Made by a program: the position numbers and the translations under genes. The notes beneath the pieces were generated by a model that made no database searches, was not told where the DNA came from, and worked only from the letters and a program-made list of their open reading frames with translations. From assembly GCA_964568735.1 (NCBI GenBank), contig CAZMRF010000010.1:1-64000 (forward strand): 64,000 nt of DNA, written 5' to 3'. This document shows, piece after piece, positions 14,001 through 22,107 of the stretch (positions are counted from its first letter, which is position 1; each line of letters starts with the position of its first letter). This stretch comes from CAZMRF01 sp964568735 (GTDB lineage Bacteria; Acidobacteriota; Polarisedimenticolia; JACPZX01).

Positions 14001-17000
14001 ATCCAAACGTGTTCCCGGCGCGCGGCGTCGAGCTGGTGGGCGGAACCGGCAACATCTCGGGCTACACGGCGGCCTGCGGCGGAGACGTCAACGGCGATAC
14101 GATCCCCGATCTCGTCATTGGCAGCCCGGGCGAGAGTCCCGGAGGACGGGGGGGCGCCGGCAGAACGTACGTCCTGTACGGGAGCCCCTCCCTGACGTCG
14201 CCCATCAATCTCAGCGCTCTGGCACTCGGGATGGGTGGATTCGCCATTGACGGCCTGAGTACGGGGGATCAGTCGGGGTTCGCCGTGGCCAACGCCGGGG
14301 ACATCAACGGCGACACCTACGATGACATCCTGATCGGCGCGCGCCTGGCGGACATGACCGGAGCCGTGGATGCCGGGAAGGCCTACCTCGTCTACGGCGG
14401 TCCTTCCCTCCCGGCGACGATCAACCTCGCGGACCCCAACTTCGCCGCCAGCATGCGCGGAAAGTTCGCCGCGGACCAGGCCGGAGGGCGCGTGGGCGGC
14501 GGCGCTGACGTGACCGGCGATGCTCTACCCGATCTCCTCATCGCCGCGCAGTCGGCGGATCCGATGGGAAGAACGAGCGCGGGCGAATCGTACCTGATCT
14601 TCGGCCCGGCTCCGCCTCCAGCCTCACTGGGTTCCGCCCAGGTGACCTTCATCGGCCCCCCTTCGAGCGGCCTGCTCAGATCTCAGGGCGGCCGCATGGG
14701 AGACTACGACGGAGACGGCCAGGTGGACGTCCTGCTCGGAGCGAGGGCGATCGGGGTCGCCTACCTGGTCTTCGGCGGAAGCTTCACGCCCTCCTCTGTC
14801 ATCGACCTGGCGGCCCTGGGAGCGGGGGGAGTCAGGTTCGAGGAGGAGGCCCAATCCGACTTCGCCGGAAACGAGGTGGTCGGCGCGGGAGACGTGAACG
14901 GGGACGGCATCGATGATTTCATCATCGGCACGCAGATGCTCGACACTACGCAGACGGGCAAGGCCATCCTCGTCTTCGGCGGCCCCGGCCTGTCGGGGAC
15001 GATGAACCTGGGAACGCTGGGGGCGGGGGGAATCGTCTTCGAGGGGGCTCAGCCCGGAGACGGGGCCGGGTGGATCGGCGCGGCCGCCGGCGACGTCAAC
15101 GGTGACGGGATCGACGACCTTCTCGTCGGCGCCATCCAGGCGGATCCGAATGGCAGGACCGATGCCGGCGAGGCGTACCTCCTCTACGGCAGGACCGACT
15201 GGCTCGGCTTCGTGGACACGACGCCGCCGTCGGTGACAGCCGTCAGTCCGCCCGACGGCTCGCTGGACGTGCACCTCAGCAGCCAGATCGTTCTCTCCAT
15301 GAGCGAGGCGGTGGACGCCTCCACCGCCGATTCCGACTCTGTGGTCGTCTCCATCGGCGGCGTGAAGGCCACGGGAGTCGTCCAGGTCTCGGCCGACGGC
15401 CGTTCCGTCACCTTCGATCCTGGCGTCTCGCTCGCGGCCGACTCGGACTACACCCTCCAGGTCAATGCCCGGCTCGAGGACCTCTCGGGGAATGCCGTCG
15501 CCTCCTTCACCTCGGGCTTCGACACCGCTGAGGCCGCTGCGACGGCCCCGATCGGGGCTGGGGGCATCGGCCAGCAAGTGAGCGGCTCGGCGATCCCAGG
15601 CCTGAACCTGGACGAGCATCTGGGTTTCTCCAGCGCCGTGGTGGGAGACGTCAACGCCGACGGTGTGGCCGATGTCGTCGTCGGTGCGCCCAACGCCGAC
15701 GTGGGGCCGAACGCAGATGCGGGGAGGGTGTCGCTCGTCTTCGGATCGGGGGTGGCCGGCGGCGTCGCCTTCCTGGGAGAGGAGGCCTTCGCCAGTGCCG
15801 GCTGGGTCGTGTCGGGGGCCGGAGACATGAACGGCGACAGCATCGCCGACTTCGCCATCGGCGCGCCATTCACCAACTCCGGAGGATTGACGGATTCGGG
15901 CAAGGCCTACCTCGTGTTCGGCGACCCTAATCTCCCGTCCGGATCCGTCAGCCTGAGCGCTCTGACCTGCACGCCGGTCTGCGGCGTGGCCTTTCTGGGG
16001 AGCGCGGCGGGGGATCTCGCAGGAGCCTCGCTATCCTTCGCCGGCGACATCAACAGCGACGGCGCCGACGATCTCCTCATCGGGGCGCCCGGGGCCAGCC
16101 CCGGCGGGAGGAGTGGAGCGGGAAAGGTCTACCTGATCTACGGGCCGCTGCTGCCCGGGGCCGTCTCATTGTCCAGTGTGGGTGGCCTGATCCCAGGCCT
16201 CGTCTTCGAAGGGGAGAATGCTGGAGACGCGGCGGGCATCGCCGTCTCGTCCTGGGAGGATCTCCTCTCCGATCAGATCGACGACCTTCTCATCGGCGCC
16301 CCCGGGGGAGACGTGAAGGACGCGTCGAACAACACCATCGCCGATGCGGGATACGTTTACGCGGTCCACGGCGGGACTCAGAATCTCGACGATGCGAGCA
16401 CGCCGGGGATCATCGCGCTGGCGCGTGTAGCGAACGCCGCCCCCGATGAGGTCTCCGGCGTCGTCTTCATCGGAACGGAGCCTGGCGGTGAGGTCGGCCG
16501 CTCGGTGACGGGCGCGAGGGACGTGACGGGAGACGGCGAGCCGGACATTTTCATCGGTGCCAATCAGGAGGCGTGGCTGATCCCGGGGAAAGGCCCCAAG
16601 AGGGAGACCGGCACGGCACCCGTGAGCACGCCACCGGGCCCCACGCCCACCACACTCTCGCGCGCGCCGGGCCTCGGGGACGCGCGCAGCCTGTTCGGAG
16701 CGGTTCGCTTCGCTCCCGGAAGTGAAGGAGATCTGGGAGGCCTGGCGGTGGCCGCGGCGGGGGACGTGAACGGCGATGGAGTCGGCGATCTGATCCTGGG
16801 GGCTCAGGGGGTCGATGCACCCGGCAAGGTGGACGCCGGTCGCGTCTATATCGTTTTCGGAAGCCCGACCCTTCCCGCAGGGGACGTGCTCCTTTCGGAG
16901 GTCGGAAAGACAGTCGCGGGGGTCGTCTTCGAAGGGGCTGAAGCCGGCGACCAGCTCGGAAAATCAGTCGGGGGAGGCCTTGACGTGACGGGCGACGGCG

Positions 17001-17443
17001 TGGCCGACGCCGTGGCGGGAGCCCCCCTCGCCGATTCCGACCCCAACACCCCGGCGAACGCCGGTGAGGCCTACGTGATCTCTCCGCTGACGCCGGGTGT
17101 GGTTCCGGATATCGGTATCGACGTGACAGATCCCGGCGGGTTGGCCATGCTCGAGTGGACGGCGGCCGATCGCGCGCTCGTGTACAACATCTACCGCGGC
17201 GATTTCCTCGGAGTCCGGGCCGGCGGCGGGATCCGGACTTCCGCCATGACTCGCGTCGCGTGCGGTGTGCTGGTCGATGCCGATGAGGACGGGATCCCCG
17301 ACTTCACCGACGCGGCTCTACCGCCCCTCGGCAGTGGCTTCCTCTACGTGGTGACAGGAGCCTCCTTCCTCGGAGAGGGGCCGCTCCCACCGAACCCCAG
17401 CAGCATTCCCACCCCGCGCATCAACGATCTGCAGTGCCCCTGA
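8054..17443 (+). CDS. Giant exported multidomain protein: matrixin-like protease plus three seven-repeat FG-GAP propellers
   Basis: 3,129 residues from GTG 8054 (GTG 8072 is an alternative), with a signal peptide about 28-49. Domain order by residue: IPT/TIG fold about 50-137; right-handed beta-helix about 143-645; Asp/Cys-rich thrombospondin type-3 calcium repeats about 655-734; zinc-protease region about 738-965 with HEAGHFVNLDH at 905-915 (three His ligands, Glu906 catalytic); a carboxypeptidase-regulatory-like domain to about 1070; pre-peptidase C-terminal (PPC) domain about 1126-1259; TSP3; seven FG-GAP repeats about 1329-1749; TSP3; SbsA-like Ig domain; seven more FG-GAP repeats about 1931-2379; SbsA-like Ig; a third set of seven about 2516-3009; fibronectin-like tail. 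Each FG-GAP unit carries DxNxDGxxD calcium motifs. This implies a calcium-dependent surface or secreted adhesin/protease. Substrate and partner are unknown. Confidence 0.9.
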   Translation: MGGARRVTAGGASVRGAQGGLSLRNPRRKAALLCALVLAILSSWSLVRAAVPSITSLGPDHAAVGGPSFYLTLSGSNFASNSVIRWNGSARKTFFVDFSLLGAEIPGSDLLAAGTAQVTVFNPGGSGGTSGTLAFMIQASPTYFVDNDAPGDPSINDRSLSDPVEDGSRLHPFDSIQEALDLAGPGDTIRVLPGRYREDLTVQNNGSFLLGSGAHSTIVEPELTTTALTAPIALFPDRLQFSVKDLTLEGEIFFEGIVSLFFEGIEKPTGDFLIQAREASFLGVKDAIFASGNIQIFQFTRLLQAELSSVYAPASQLSATLGSVDSTMALTVTGSTLASFSANGTSREGGGWTLRLSDTRFTGYGFPAYGFTSTFNTDGGYDSRIENCIFDSNGILITHQTGGFGIAGATDIIKGSEFRGAGVFGVSYNRDVFGDTSGTPAYSLEVDGCRFVNHRITVSLKRYSAPISNTTVKVTNNVFEDALTAVTVLHAYLDPNSMGGSANSTVQIDNNTSTGHVTGISIVTPPHPLGFDTHTTILRNNIVAGGISAGVNVSGTGDQTFYVLNNDVFGNAGGNNWNGFTDPTGTNGNISVDPGLVSDPGAADDLSLLSTSPCIDAGGGGTGVPAVDNAGVSRPQDGDGNGSALHDMGAFEYVRDGDADGVLNDGGASGRAGDETCACGATAGCDDNCAQTPNTGQGDADCDGVGDACDNCPALYNPDQADANGDGAGDLCDPGRGPAARSVNGQGDSMRWDTTAPIVYHPDQGPLGKLSNMAATTLLAQAFGVWAGAPTASISFAAGAPLPGDIGGAGLPSTNPYHWSRYWWIGGDDRSPVIFDTDGSVIDDMFGVGARFHILGAAAVDTPPSLSGRIKEASIVVNGAFYDNVGPPASPADISEAAFEAVLVHEAGHFVNLDHTIANLELAGDGDPDNDLYVPTMCPVVADDEGYLADLNPDDEASIGALYPAPGFYSTTASLSGSVLDGGIPFQGAAIVARHVADPLMHAYARISGGSYFPCNPGGACYPCGATSACATGGPPEQGEFAIWGMAPGAYTICIEQIDQRFSLFNGSPIGPLAVPPTLPGPEECFDLAESSDPAADDPDGAKIVTVGVNTVGPLDLRLNALPASDPFEPNNAPASAAPLADLPAGRDTVGAVLGAGDLDYFAVPVLAGQTIRVDVDAGELGSTLDPIIGLLDPGGQVLAVVDDSTDPDSASFTVDPALVYTAGFTGTARLVVTSSPDLNLDGAGGQSSGPYWLRVEIEGDVDGDGVFDRFDRCPADALDDADRDGFCANGDNCPIVYNPSQADTDGNGIGDGCDVGLILPGADPAAFVVRAGPPAGHKMSVARAGDVNADGFEDVVVGSVVLDPNGVSTDGRALLYLGSPAGAFSPGWTVVGDQPGSEFGASVAGAGDVNGDGFDDLIVSAPAYGNGQLEEGRVFVYHGSATGPASTPAWSVESNQAGARMGGSVAPAGDVNGDGYDDVVIGSEYDTGGGLKGRAFVYHGSSSGLSTTPAWTAGATQTSSAFSRSVGGAGDVNGDGFDDVVVGDPLFDDGEVDEGGVFLYQGSTSGLDPSVKWMVESNRSDSPLFGDSVAGAGDVNGDGFDDMIVGAPQYTNGQALEGRAFVYLGSASGPGAAPAWTAEADIAASAFGASVAAAGDVDGDGFDEVIVGARSYLGQGGAFLFLGSGTGLSPAPDWADQGMQSGAMFGDAVSSAGDFNGDGFDDLAVTAPAHTCGATLRCQLNLYLAYHDQDGDGRAGGADNCPIDANPAQDDGDGDLVGDACDNCPGTPNLVQADADRDGVGDACDLLHVVRTVPPDGLAGIPVNTTVNILFSVPVDPVTAASSFLMERGSPGSRDYVAASVFVTSGGRTAVFTPSQPLDTAARYSLTILGTITAAGGGSMGALFVTSFSTASTPSARNSMSLASADVRILGGVAGNRTGHGIADCGDVNGDGVDDFLLGGTATRRYLIYGAPGLPATLDLADPNVFPARGVELVGGTGNISGYTAACGGDVNGDTIPDLVIGSPGESPGGRGGAGRTYVLYGSPSLTSPINLSALALGMGGFAIDGLSTGDQSGFAVANAGDINGDTYDDILIGARLADMTGAVDAGKAYLVYGGPSLPATINLADPNFAASMRGKFAADQAGGRVGGGADVTGDALPDLLIAAQSADPMGRTSAGESYLIFGPAPPPASLGSAQVTFIGPPSSGLLRSQGGRMGDYDGDGQVDVLLGARAIGVAYLVFGGSFTPSSVIDLAALGAGGVRFEEEAQSDFAGNEVVGAGDVNGDGIDDFIIGTQMLDTTQTGKAILVFGGPGLSGTMNLGTLGAGGIVFEGAQPGDGAGWIGAAAGDVNGDGIDDLLVGAIQADPNGRTDAGEAYLLYGRTDWLGFVDTTPPSVTAVSPPDGSLDVHLSSQIVLSMSEAVDASTADSDSVVVSIGGVKATGVVQVSADGRSVTFDPGVSLAADSDYTLQVNARLEDLSGNAVASFTSGFDTAEAAATAPIGAGGIGQQVSGSAIPGLNLDEHLGFSSAVVGDVNADGVADVVVGAPNADVGPNADAGRVSLVFGSGVAGGVAFLGEEAFASAGWVVSGAGDMNGDSIADFAIGAPFTNSGGLTDSGKAYLVFGDPNLPSGSVSLSALTCTPVCGVAFLGSAAGDLAGASLSFAGDINSDGADDLLIGAPGASPGGRSGAGKVYLIYGPLLPGAVSLSSVGGLIPGLVFEGENAGDAAGIAVSSWEDLLSDQIDDLLIGAPGGDVKDASNNTIADAGYVYAVHGGTQNLDDASTPGIIALARVANAAPDEVSGVVFIGTEPGGEVGRSVTGARDVTGDGEPDIFIGANQEAWLIPGKGPKRETGTAPVSTPPGPTPTTLSRAPGLGDARSLFGAVRFAPGSEGDLGGLAVAAAGDVNGDGVGDLILGAQGVDAPGKVDAGRVYIVFGSPTLPAGDVLLSEVGKTVAGVVFEGAEAGDQLGKSVGGGLDVTGDGVADAVAGAPLADSDPNTPANAGEAYVISPLTPGVVPDIGIDVTDPGGLAMLEWTAADRALVYNIYRGDFLGVRAGGGIRTSAMTRVACGVLVDADEDGIPDFTDAALPPLGSGFLYVVTGASFLGEGPLPPNPSSIPTPRINDLQCP

Positions 17444-17470
17444 GAGCAGGCGGATGACGTAGCCTTCCGC

Positions 17471-19891
17471 ATGCAGATCCCGTCCGTGCCTGGAGCGACC
17501 TGCCCGTCGTGCGGCGGGACCCTGCATGGTCCGGGCCCCATGTGCCTGTCCTGCACCGAGACAGTCGATCGGGATCGCGTCGGCCCGGAGCCCCACACCG
17601 CACCGCCGCTCGAGATCCCCGGTTTCGAGATCCTCCGCGAGATCGGCTCGGGAGGGATGGGTACCGTCTATGAAGCCCTGGACAGGAAGATGCAGCGCCG
17701 GGTGGCGCTCAAGGTCCTGTCCCGACATCGATCCTCTGAAGAGAAGGCCGAGGAGAGGTTCGCGCGCGAGGCATGGATCGGCGGCAGGCTGAGCCACCCG
17801 AACCTCGTCAAGGTCTACGAGATGGGGAGCGCGGGAGCCGTGATCTTCTTCTCGATGGAGCTGTGCGAGGGCGGCTCCCTTCACGACGTCGTGGTGAGGA
17901 TGCGGCGCCTCGGACATGACGAGCGGTGGGATCTGGAGTTCGGGACCCGCGACTACGTCGCCTGGGTGATCCGGCAGATCATCGCCGTGGCCGGCGGGCT
18001 CGACTATGCCCACCGGCGCGGGGTGGTCCACCGGGACGTCAAACCGATGAACCTGCTTCTCACCCGGGATCCCATGATGATCAAGATCGCCGATTTCGGC
18101 CTGGCGCTCGGAGAGGGAGTGACACGCATTACCAGCTCCCAGGCCGTCATCGGGACGGTGGCCTTCATGGCGCCCGAGCAGATCCGCGGCCGGCGGGCTG
18201 CGATCGACGCCCGAACGGATGTCTATGCACTCGGGGTCACGCTCTTCGAGCTGCTCACCCTTCACCTTCCCTACAGAGGGAGGACCTCGGAAATGTACGT
18301 CAACGCGGTGCTCAACGAGGCCGCCCGGCATCCGAGCAGCCTCCGAAAAGGCTTGAGCCGCGACATCGACGTGGTGCTCGGAAAGGCACTGGAGAAGGAC
18401 CCGACGGATCGCTACAGAACGGCCGCTGACTTCGCAGGCGATCTCGAGAACGTCCTCGCATTCAAGCCCATCCACGCACGTCCGCCCTCTCCCACCGCCA
18501 GGCTCATGAAGTGGACCCGGCGGAAGCCGCTTCACGCCACGCTGGCGGGGGTGCTCCTCGTCGGCCTTCCGGGCGGGGCCTATCTCTCCCTGCGGACCGC
18601 CCAGCATGCGCGCCTCGTCACGCAAATCGAGATCGCTAGCCTCTTGGAGGAGGCGAACAGGCTGAGCCGGGACAACCAGCCCCGCGCGGCGGTGGAGCGC
18701 CTCTCGGGGATCCTCGATCTCGACTCCGACCACAGCCGGGCGCTCCGCGCGCGCTCCCTCAATCATCGGAGGATCGCCCTCAGCGAGGACGACCCGGCGG
18801 CAAGGAGAAGGGAACAGGATCTCGCCCTATCGGACGCGTCGAGGCTCGTCGTGCTGGAGCCCCGCGCAGCGTGGCCGCACCGCCTCAGGGCCTTTCTCCT
18901 GTCAGGGTTCGGCCGGGAAGAGGCGGCGGTCCCGGATCTCGAGGAGGCTGCGCGACTGAGGGGCGCCTCTCCTCCTTCCCCCGAGGAGATCGAGATCGAC
19001 GGGACCCTGGCGATCGAGAAGGGGGACTACGCGAAGGCCGTCGCCGACTTCTCCGAGGTCATCGAAACGACCCGGGGCTCGTCGGAGGCCTTCTTCTCCA
19101 GGGCGATGGCGCACCGGGCGCTCGGCGAAATCGTCAAGGCGCAGCTCGATCTCCAGGTAGCCGCCGCGCTCGAGCCTGGCAATCCGGATGCGCTCTATGA
19201 GCTCGCCAGTGTCTCAGCGCTCGCCGGTGATCTGGAAGCGAGCGCCGCGCACTACCGTGCTGCGCTCCGTCTCGAGCCGCAGAGTCCCCGCATCCTCACC
19301 GGCCTGGCCGACCTCCTCGTCCGGCGAGGGAGGAAGAAGGCCCTTGCCGGGGACGCCGAGGGCGCTCTCCGCGACTTCAGGAGCGCCCAGACGAGAGCCG
19401 CAGAGGCGCTCCGGGGGGATGCCAGCAGCCCCTGGGCCCTCCTCAATCTCGGCGCGAGCCTCATGGAGGAGAACGCGCTCCTGCCGTCGCCGGACGCGAA
19501 GCTGATAGCGATGGCTCTCTCCCACTACGAGGGAGCGATCTCGGCCTGGCGGGCGGCGGGTGGAGACCCCAGGGCCCAGGAGTACGCGACGGCCTTGACG
19601 AACGTCTGCGATGCCCTCATCGAGCTGCGCGATCTCGACAAGGCGATGGCCGCCTGCGCGAAGGTCCGCGAGCTCTTCCCCCAGCGGGCGAGCGCTGCCT
19701 ACAACCTGGCAGGAATCCATGCCCTCATGGGCCGCAGGGAGGAGGCCTTCTCCGAGCTGGAGAGGGACTTCGAGCTGGGCGATCGCGACCACGACTACCT
19801 CGCCGCGGACGACTGGTTCCAGTCGCTCCGGGGAGATCCGCGCTTCAATGCGCTTCTCGGGAGGATGAGGGGAGGATCCTCCGCGCCCTGA
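17471..19891 (+). CDS. Transmembrane Ser/Thr protein kinase with N-terminal zinc ribbon and TPR domain
   Basis: 806 residues. A short zinc ribbon (C11, C14, C25, C28) precedes a complete Hanks-type kinase domain: glycine loop GSGGMG (59-64), Lys81, HRDVKPMN with catalytic Asp189, DFG at 208-210 and an APEQ activation-loop end. One TM lies at about 355-375, and the C-terminal 400 residues are tetratricopeptide repeats (alternating A/L/Y-rich helices, last one near NLAGIHALMGRREEAFSEL). Topology predicts a cytoplasmic kinase and an extracytoplasmic TPR sensor. It begins 27 nt after the giant exported protein, so the two may be cotranscribed. The 3' end overlaps the convergent MFS gene by 97 nt. 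Confidence 0.93.
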   Translation: MQIPSVPGATCPSCGGTLHGPGPMCLSCTETVDRDRVGPEPHTAPPLEIPGFEILREIGSGGMGTVYEALDRKMQRRVALKVLSRHRSSEEKAEERFAREAWIGGRLSHPNLVKVYEMGSAGAVIFFSMELCEGGSLHDVVVRMRRLGHDERWDLEFGTRDYVAWVIRQIIAVAGGLDYAHRRGVVHRDVKPMNLLLTRDPMMIKIADFGLALGEGVTRITSSQAVIGTVAFMAPEQIRGRRAAIDARTDVYALGVTLFELLTLHLPYRGRTSEMYVNAVLNEAARHPSSLRKGLSRDIDVVLGKALEKDPTDRYRTAADFAGDLENVLAFKPIHARPPSPTARLMKWTRRKPLHATLAGVLLVGLPGGAYLSLRTAQHARLVTQIEIASLLEEANRLSRDNQPRAAVERLSGILDLDSDHSRALRARSLNHRRIALSEDDPAARRREQDLALSDASRLVVLEPRAAWPHRLRAFLLSGFGREEAAVPDLEEAARLRGASPPSPEEIEIDGTLAIEKGDYAKAVADFSEVIETTRGSSEAFFSRAMAHRALGEIVKAQLDLQVAAALEPGNPDALYELASVSALAGDLEASAAHYRAALRLEPQSPRILTGLADLLVRRGRKKALAGDAEGALRDFRSAQTRAAEALRGDASSPWALLNLGASLMEENALLPSPDAKLIAMALSHYEGAISAWRAAGGDPRAQEYATALTNVCDALIELRDLDKAMAACAKVRELFPQRASAAYNLAGIHALMGRREEAFSELERDFELGDRDHDYLAADDWFQSLRGDPRFNALLGRMRGGSSAP

Positions 19892-21246
19892 GCCGCGGGA
19901 TGGGGAGCAGGACGCTCTGTTGAAGGGCCGCCTTCGATCTCCTGGATCGAGCGAACGAAGCACGCGGCGGCACCCATCGCCGCGCAGACGATGCCGCCGG
20001 CGAGGGACCAGGCGCGCACGCCCGCAAGGCCGGCGACGGGAGTGGCGAGGACCAGTCCCAGCGGAGTCATCGCCCCCGCCACGCTGATCATCAAGGTAAA
20101 GACGCGCCCCTGGAACTCGGGCGCGATCGTCGCCTGCAGGACGGCCGCGATGGAGCCGTTCGCCACGGACGCGAGCGCTCCGACCGCGAGCATGGCGGCG
20201 GCCGCCATCGGGAAGAAAGCCGCCGGCGTCACCCCGAGCGCCAGCGTCGCCACTCCGAGCCCCACGATCGCCGCCAGCGCCGTCCGCACGCGGCTCCGGA
20301 AGCCGCCCCAGATCCCGAGCGCGACCCCTCCCGCGATGACGCCGACACCGAAGGCCGAGCTGAGCCAGGCCTGCCGGGTGGCGTCGCCCTTCAGCTCCTC
20401 GAGCACCAGCAGCGGCAGGAGCGCGAAGGCCGGAACCAGGAAGAGGTTGATCACGGCGGCGAAGGCGATGAGGCCCATGTGGCCCGGCAGCCCGCGCATG
20501 TAGCGCAGCCCGGCCGCGATCTCACCCAGGAAGGGAGCCTTCCCGCCGCGCCCCTCCGCCGCGCGCTTCGCGGGCTCGGGGACGGCCACGAAGAGAAGCG
20601 GCACGATGGCGAAGAGGGCCGTGATCACGTCGATCGCCATGACGCCTGTCATCCCGACGATGGCAAGGAGAAGCGCCCCGAGTGGGGCCGTGAAGATCCC
20701 GAGTCCCCCCTGGAGCGTCTGGTTCACGCCCTGAATCCGCGCGAGGTGCTGGCGCGGGACCATGAGCGAGGTGGCCGAGAGCATCGCCGGGCCGTGGAAG
20801 GCCCCGCCGATCGCTCGCCACAGGAGAAAGGCGAGCACGGTGGCCACGGTCGCTCTCCCCGAGAGGAAGAGGCCCGCCAGGACCAGCGAGCCGAGGGCCA
20901 CCGCGCCGTCGGCGATGACCATCGTCCAGCGCCGGCTCCAGCGATCCACGAGCGCACCGAGGACGGGGCCGAGCACGACCGCCGGGAGCAGCGCAAAGAG
21001 GGTGGCCGTGCTCAGCACGCCCGGTGAGCCCGTCTCCAGCGTGAGCCACCAGACGAGCGCGAACTGGGCCGCCTGGCTCCCCGCCAGCGACAGGGCCTGC
21101 CCGGACCAGATCGTCCAGAAGGCCGTCAGCCCGTTCCGGGGGCCTGCCACGGCGGCCGCTGCCCCGTCGACCGGGTGCGGGGCGGGAGCCCCCACCTCCG
21201 CCGACCGTTGCGCCAACTCGCTTCCACCATCCGCCCTTTCCAGCAT
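19795..21246 (-). CDS. Major facilitator superfamily exporter (macrolide/enterobactin-efflux type)
   Basis: 483 residues from ATG 21246, chosen because GGGAGGGG precedes it by a few bases. A longer frame from TTG 21321 would run through the operator region and is unlikely. Twelve hydrophobic segments, the MFS loop motif GALVDRWSRRW after TM2, and the layout of drug and siderophore exporters (EntS/MefA branch, MFS_3) are visible. It is divergent from an ArsR-type regulator, with overlapping promoters and two palindromes between them, which points to regulated export of a small molecule sensed by that regulator. The C-terminal tail of about 50 hydrophilic residues is encoded antisense to the end of the kinase gene. 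Substrate unknown. Confidence 0.88.
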   Translation of the reverse strand: MLERADGGSELAQRSAEVGAPAPHPVDGAAAAVAGPRNGLTAFWTIWSGQALSLAGSQAAQFALVWWLTLETGSPGVLSTATLFALLPAVVLGPVLGALVDRWSRRWTMVIADGAVALGSLVLAGLFLSGRATVATVLAFLLWRAIGGAFHGPAMLSATSLMVPRQHLARIQGVNQTLQGGLGIFTAPLGALLLAIVGMTGVMAIDVITALFAIVPLLFVAVPEPAKRAAEGRGGKAPFLGEIAAGLRYMRGLPGHMGLIAFAAVINLFLVPAFALLPLLVLEELKGDATRQAWLSSAFGVGVIAGGVALGIWGGFRSRVRTALAAIVGLGVATLALGVTPAAFFPMAAAAMLAVGALASVANGSIAAVLQATIAPEFQGRVFTLMISVAGAMTPLGLVLATPVAGLAGVRAWSLAGGIVCAAMGAAACFVRSIQEIEGGPSTERPAPHPAAQGAEDPPLILPRSALKRGSPRSDWNQSSAAR

Positions 21247-21298
21247 GACCCCTCCCTCGCCCGGGTTTCCAGGCCGATCGTTCAGGTTCGTCAGAATA

Positions 21299-21341
21299 TC
21301 AAGTCGTACTTGACTATTCAACTATTATTGAATATTGTCAA
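21299..21341. promoter_or_regulatory. Divergent overlapping promoters with two palindromic operators
   Basis: An AT-rich island between the exporter and regulator genes. Perfect inverted repeat 1: TCAAGT-CGT-ACTTGA at 21299-21313. Perfect inverted repeat 2: TATTCAA-N6-TTGAATA at 21315-21334. Rightward promoter: TTGACT (21310-21315), 17 bp, TATTGT (21333-21338), leading to the regulator at 21358. Leftward promoter: TTGACA (21341-21336), 17 bp, AATAGT (21318-21313), leading to the exporter. The palindromes cover the -35 boxes and the spacer, so a bound dimer would block both promoters. Autoregulation by the ArsR-type protein is inferred. Confidence 0.75.
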
Positions 21342-21357
21342 GCAGTAGAATGGCGCC

Positions 21358-21999
21358 ATGGCGGACACTCGGAAGGGCGGGCGTCGAAGGACCGGCGTGA
21401 AGGCGGGGGCGGGGCCGTCGGATGGGGTCTACAAGCTCACCGAGCTGGAGCAGATCAAGGTCCTCGCCGATCCGCTCCGGATCCGGATCCTCGAGCTTCT
21501 CTGCGAGGAGCGAACGACGAAGCAGGTGGCGGGGATCCTGGGAGAGCCTCCGACCCGCCTCTACCACCACGTCGCCGCACTGGAGCGGGTGGGGCTGATC
21601 CGGCTGGCCCGCACCCGGCAGAGCCGCGGCGCCCTCGAGAAGTACTACGTCGCCGTAGCGAAGGCCTTCAGCGCCGACTCGCGGATCTTCTCATCGCCCG
21701 AGGGAGCCCAGGCCAAGGAGGCGACCCACGGAGTCGCCGTTCAGATCCTGGAGAACACGGCGGCCGATCTTCGCGCGCTCCTCGACAGCGGCAAGAGCCC
21801 GAAGGAGCTTCAAGAGGGCGGAATCCTCAGCTTCCTCGAGGTACGCGGCACCCCGAAAGAGCTGCGCGTCCTCCGCGAGAAGCTCATGAAGATCCTGAAA
21901 AGCTGCACCGCCGGAAAGGGAAAGCCGGATGAGGCCGGACGAAGCTACAGGCTGACAGTCGCCTACTTCCCGCTCGCCGGCCGCCCGCCTTCCTCCTGA
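21358..21999 (+). CDS. ArsR-like winged-helix transcriptional regulator
   Basis: 213 residues. After a basic, flexible N-terminus of about 24 residues comes a winged helix-turn-helix (about 30-100): LADPLRIRILELLCEE, then the recognition helix region TRLYHHVAALERVGLI and a beta-hairpin wing containing ARTRQSRGALEKYY. This is the HTH_20/ArsR type used by small-ligand sensors and by regulators of neighbouring exporters. The C-terminal 110 residues form a helical ligand or dimer domain with no metal-binding Cys pair, so a metal sensor is unlikely. It is divergent from an MFS exporter and its own promoter is overlapped by two palindromes, suggesting repression of both genes. Confidence 0.88.
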   Translation: MADTRKGGRRRTGVKAGAGPSDGVYKLTELEQIKVLADPLRIRILELLCEERTTKQVAGILGEPPTRLYHHVAALERVGLIRLARTRQSRGALEKYYVAVAKAFSADSRIFSSPEGAQAKEATHGVAVQILENTAADLRALLDSGKSPKELQEGGILSFLEVRGTPKELRVLREKLMKILKSCTAGKGKPDEAGRSYRLTVAYFPLAGRPPSS

Positions 22000-22107
22000 G
22001 CGCGCTTCTCCGAGCACGTCGGTGAGATCCGACAGAAACAACTCCGCTTGCGGATGGCGCAGGACGGTAGGAGCCGCTTGGAGGCAGAGTTCGGAAGGAC
22101 GCGGAGC

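Noticed and set aside
22018..22033. GTCGG-N6-CCGAC hairpin after the ArsR-type gene
   Set aside because: Five pairs and no U-tract; too weak to call a terminator.
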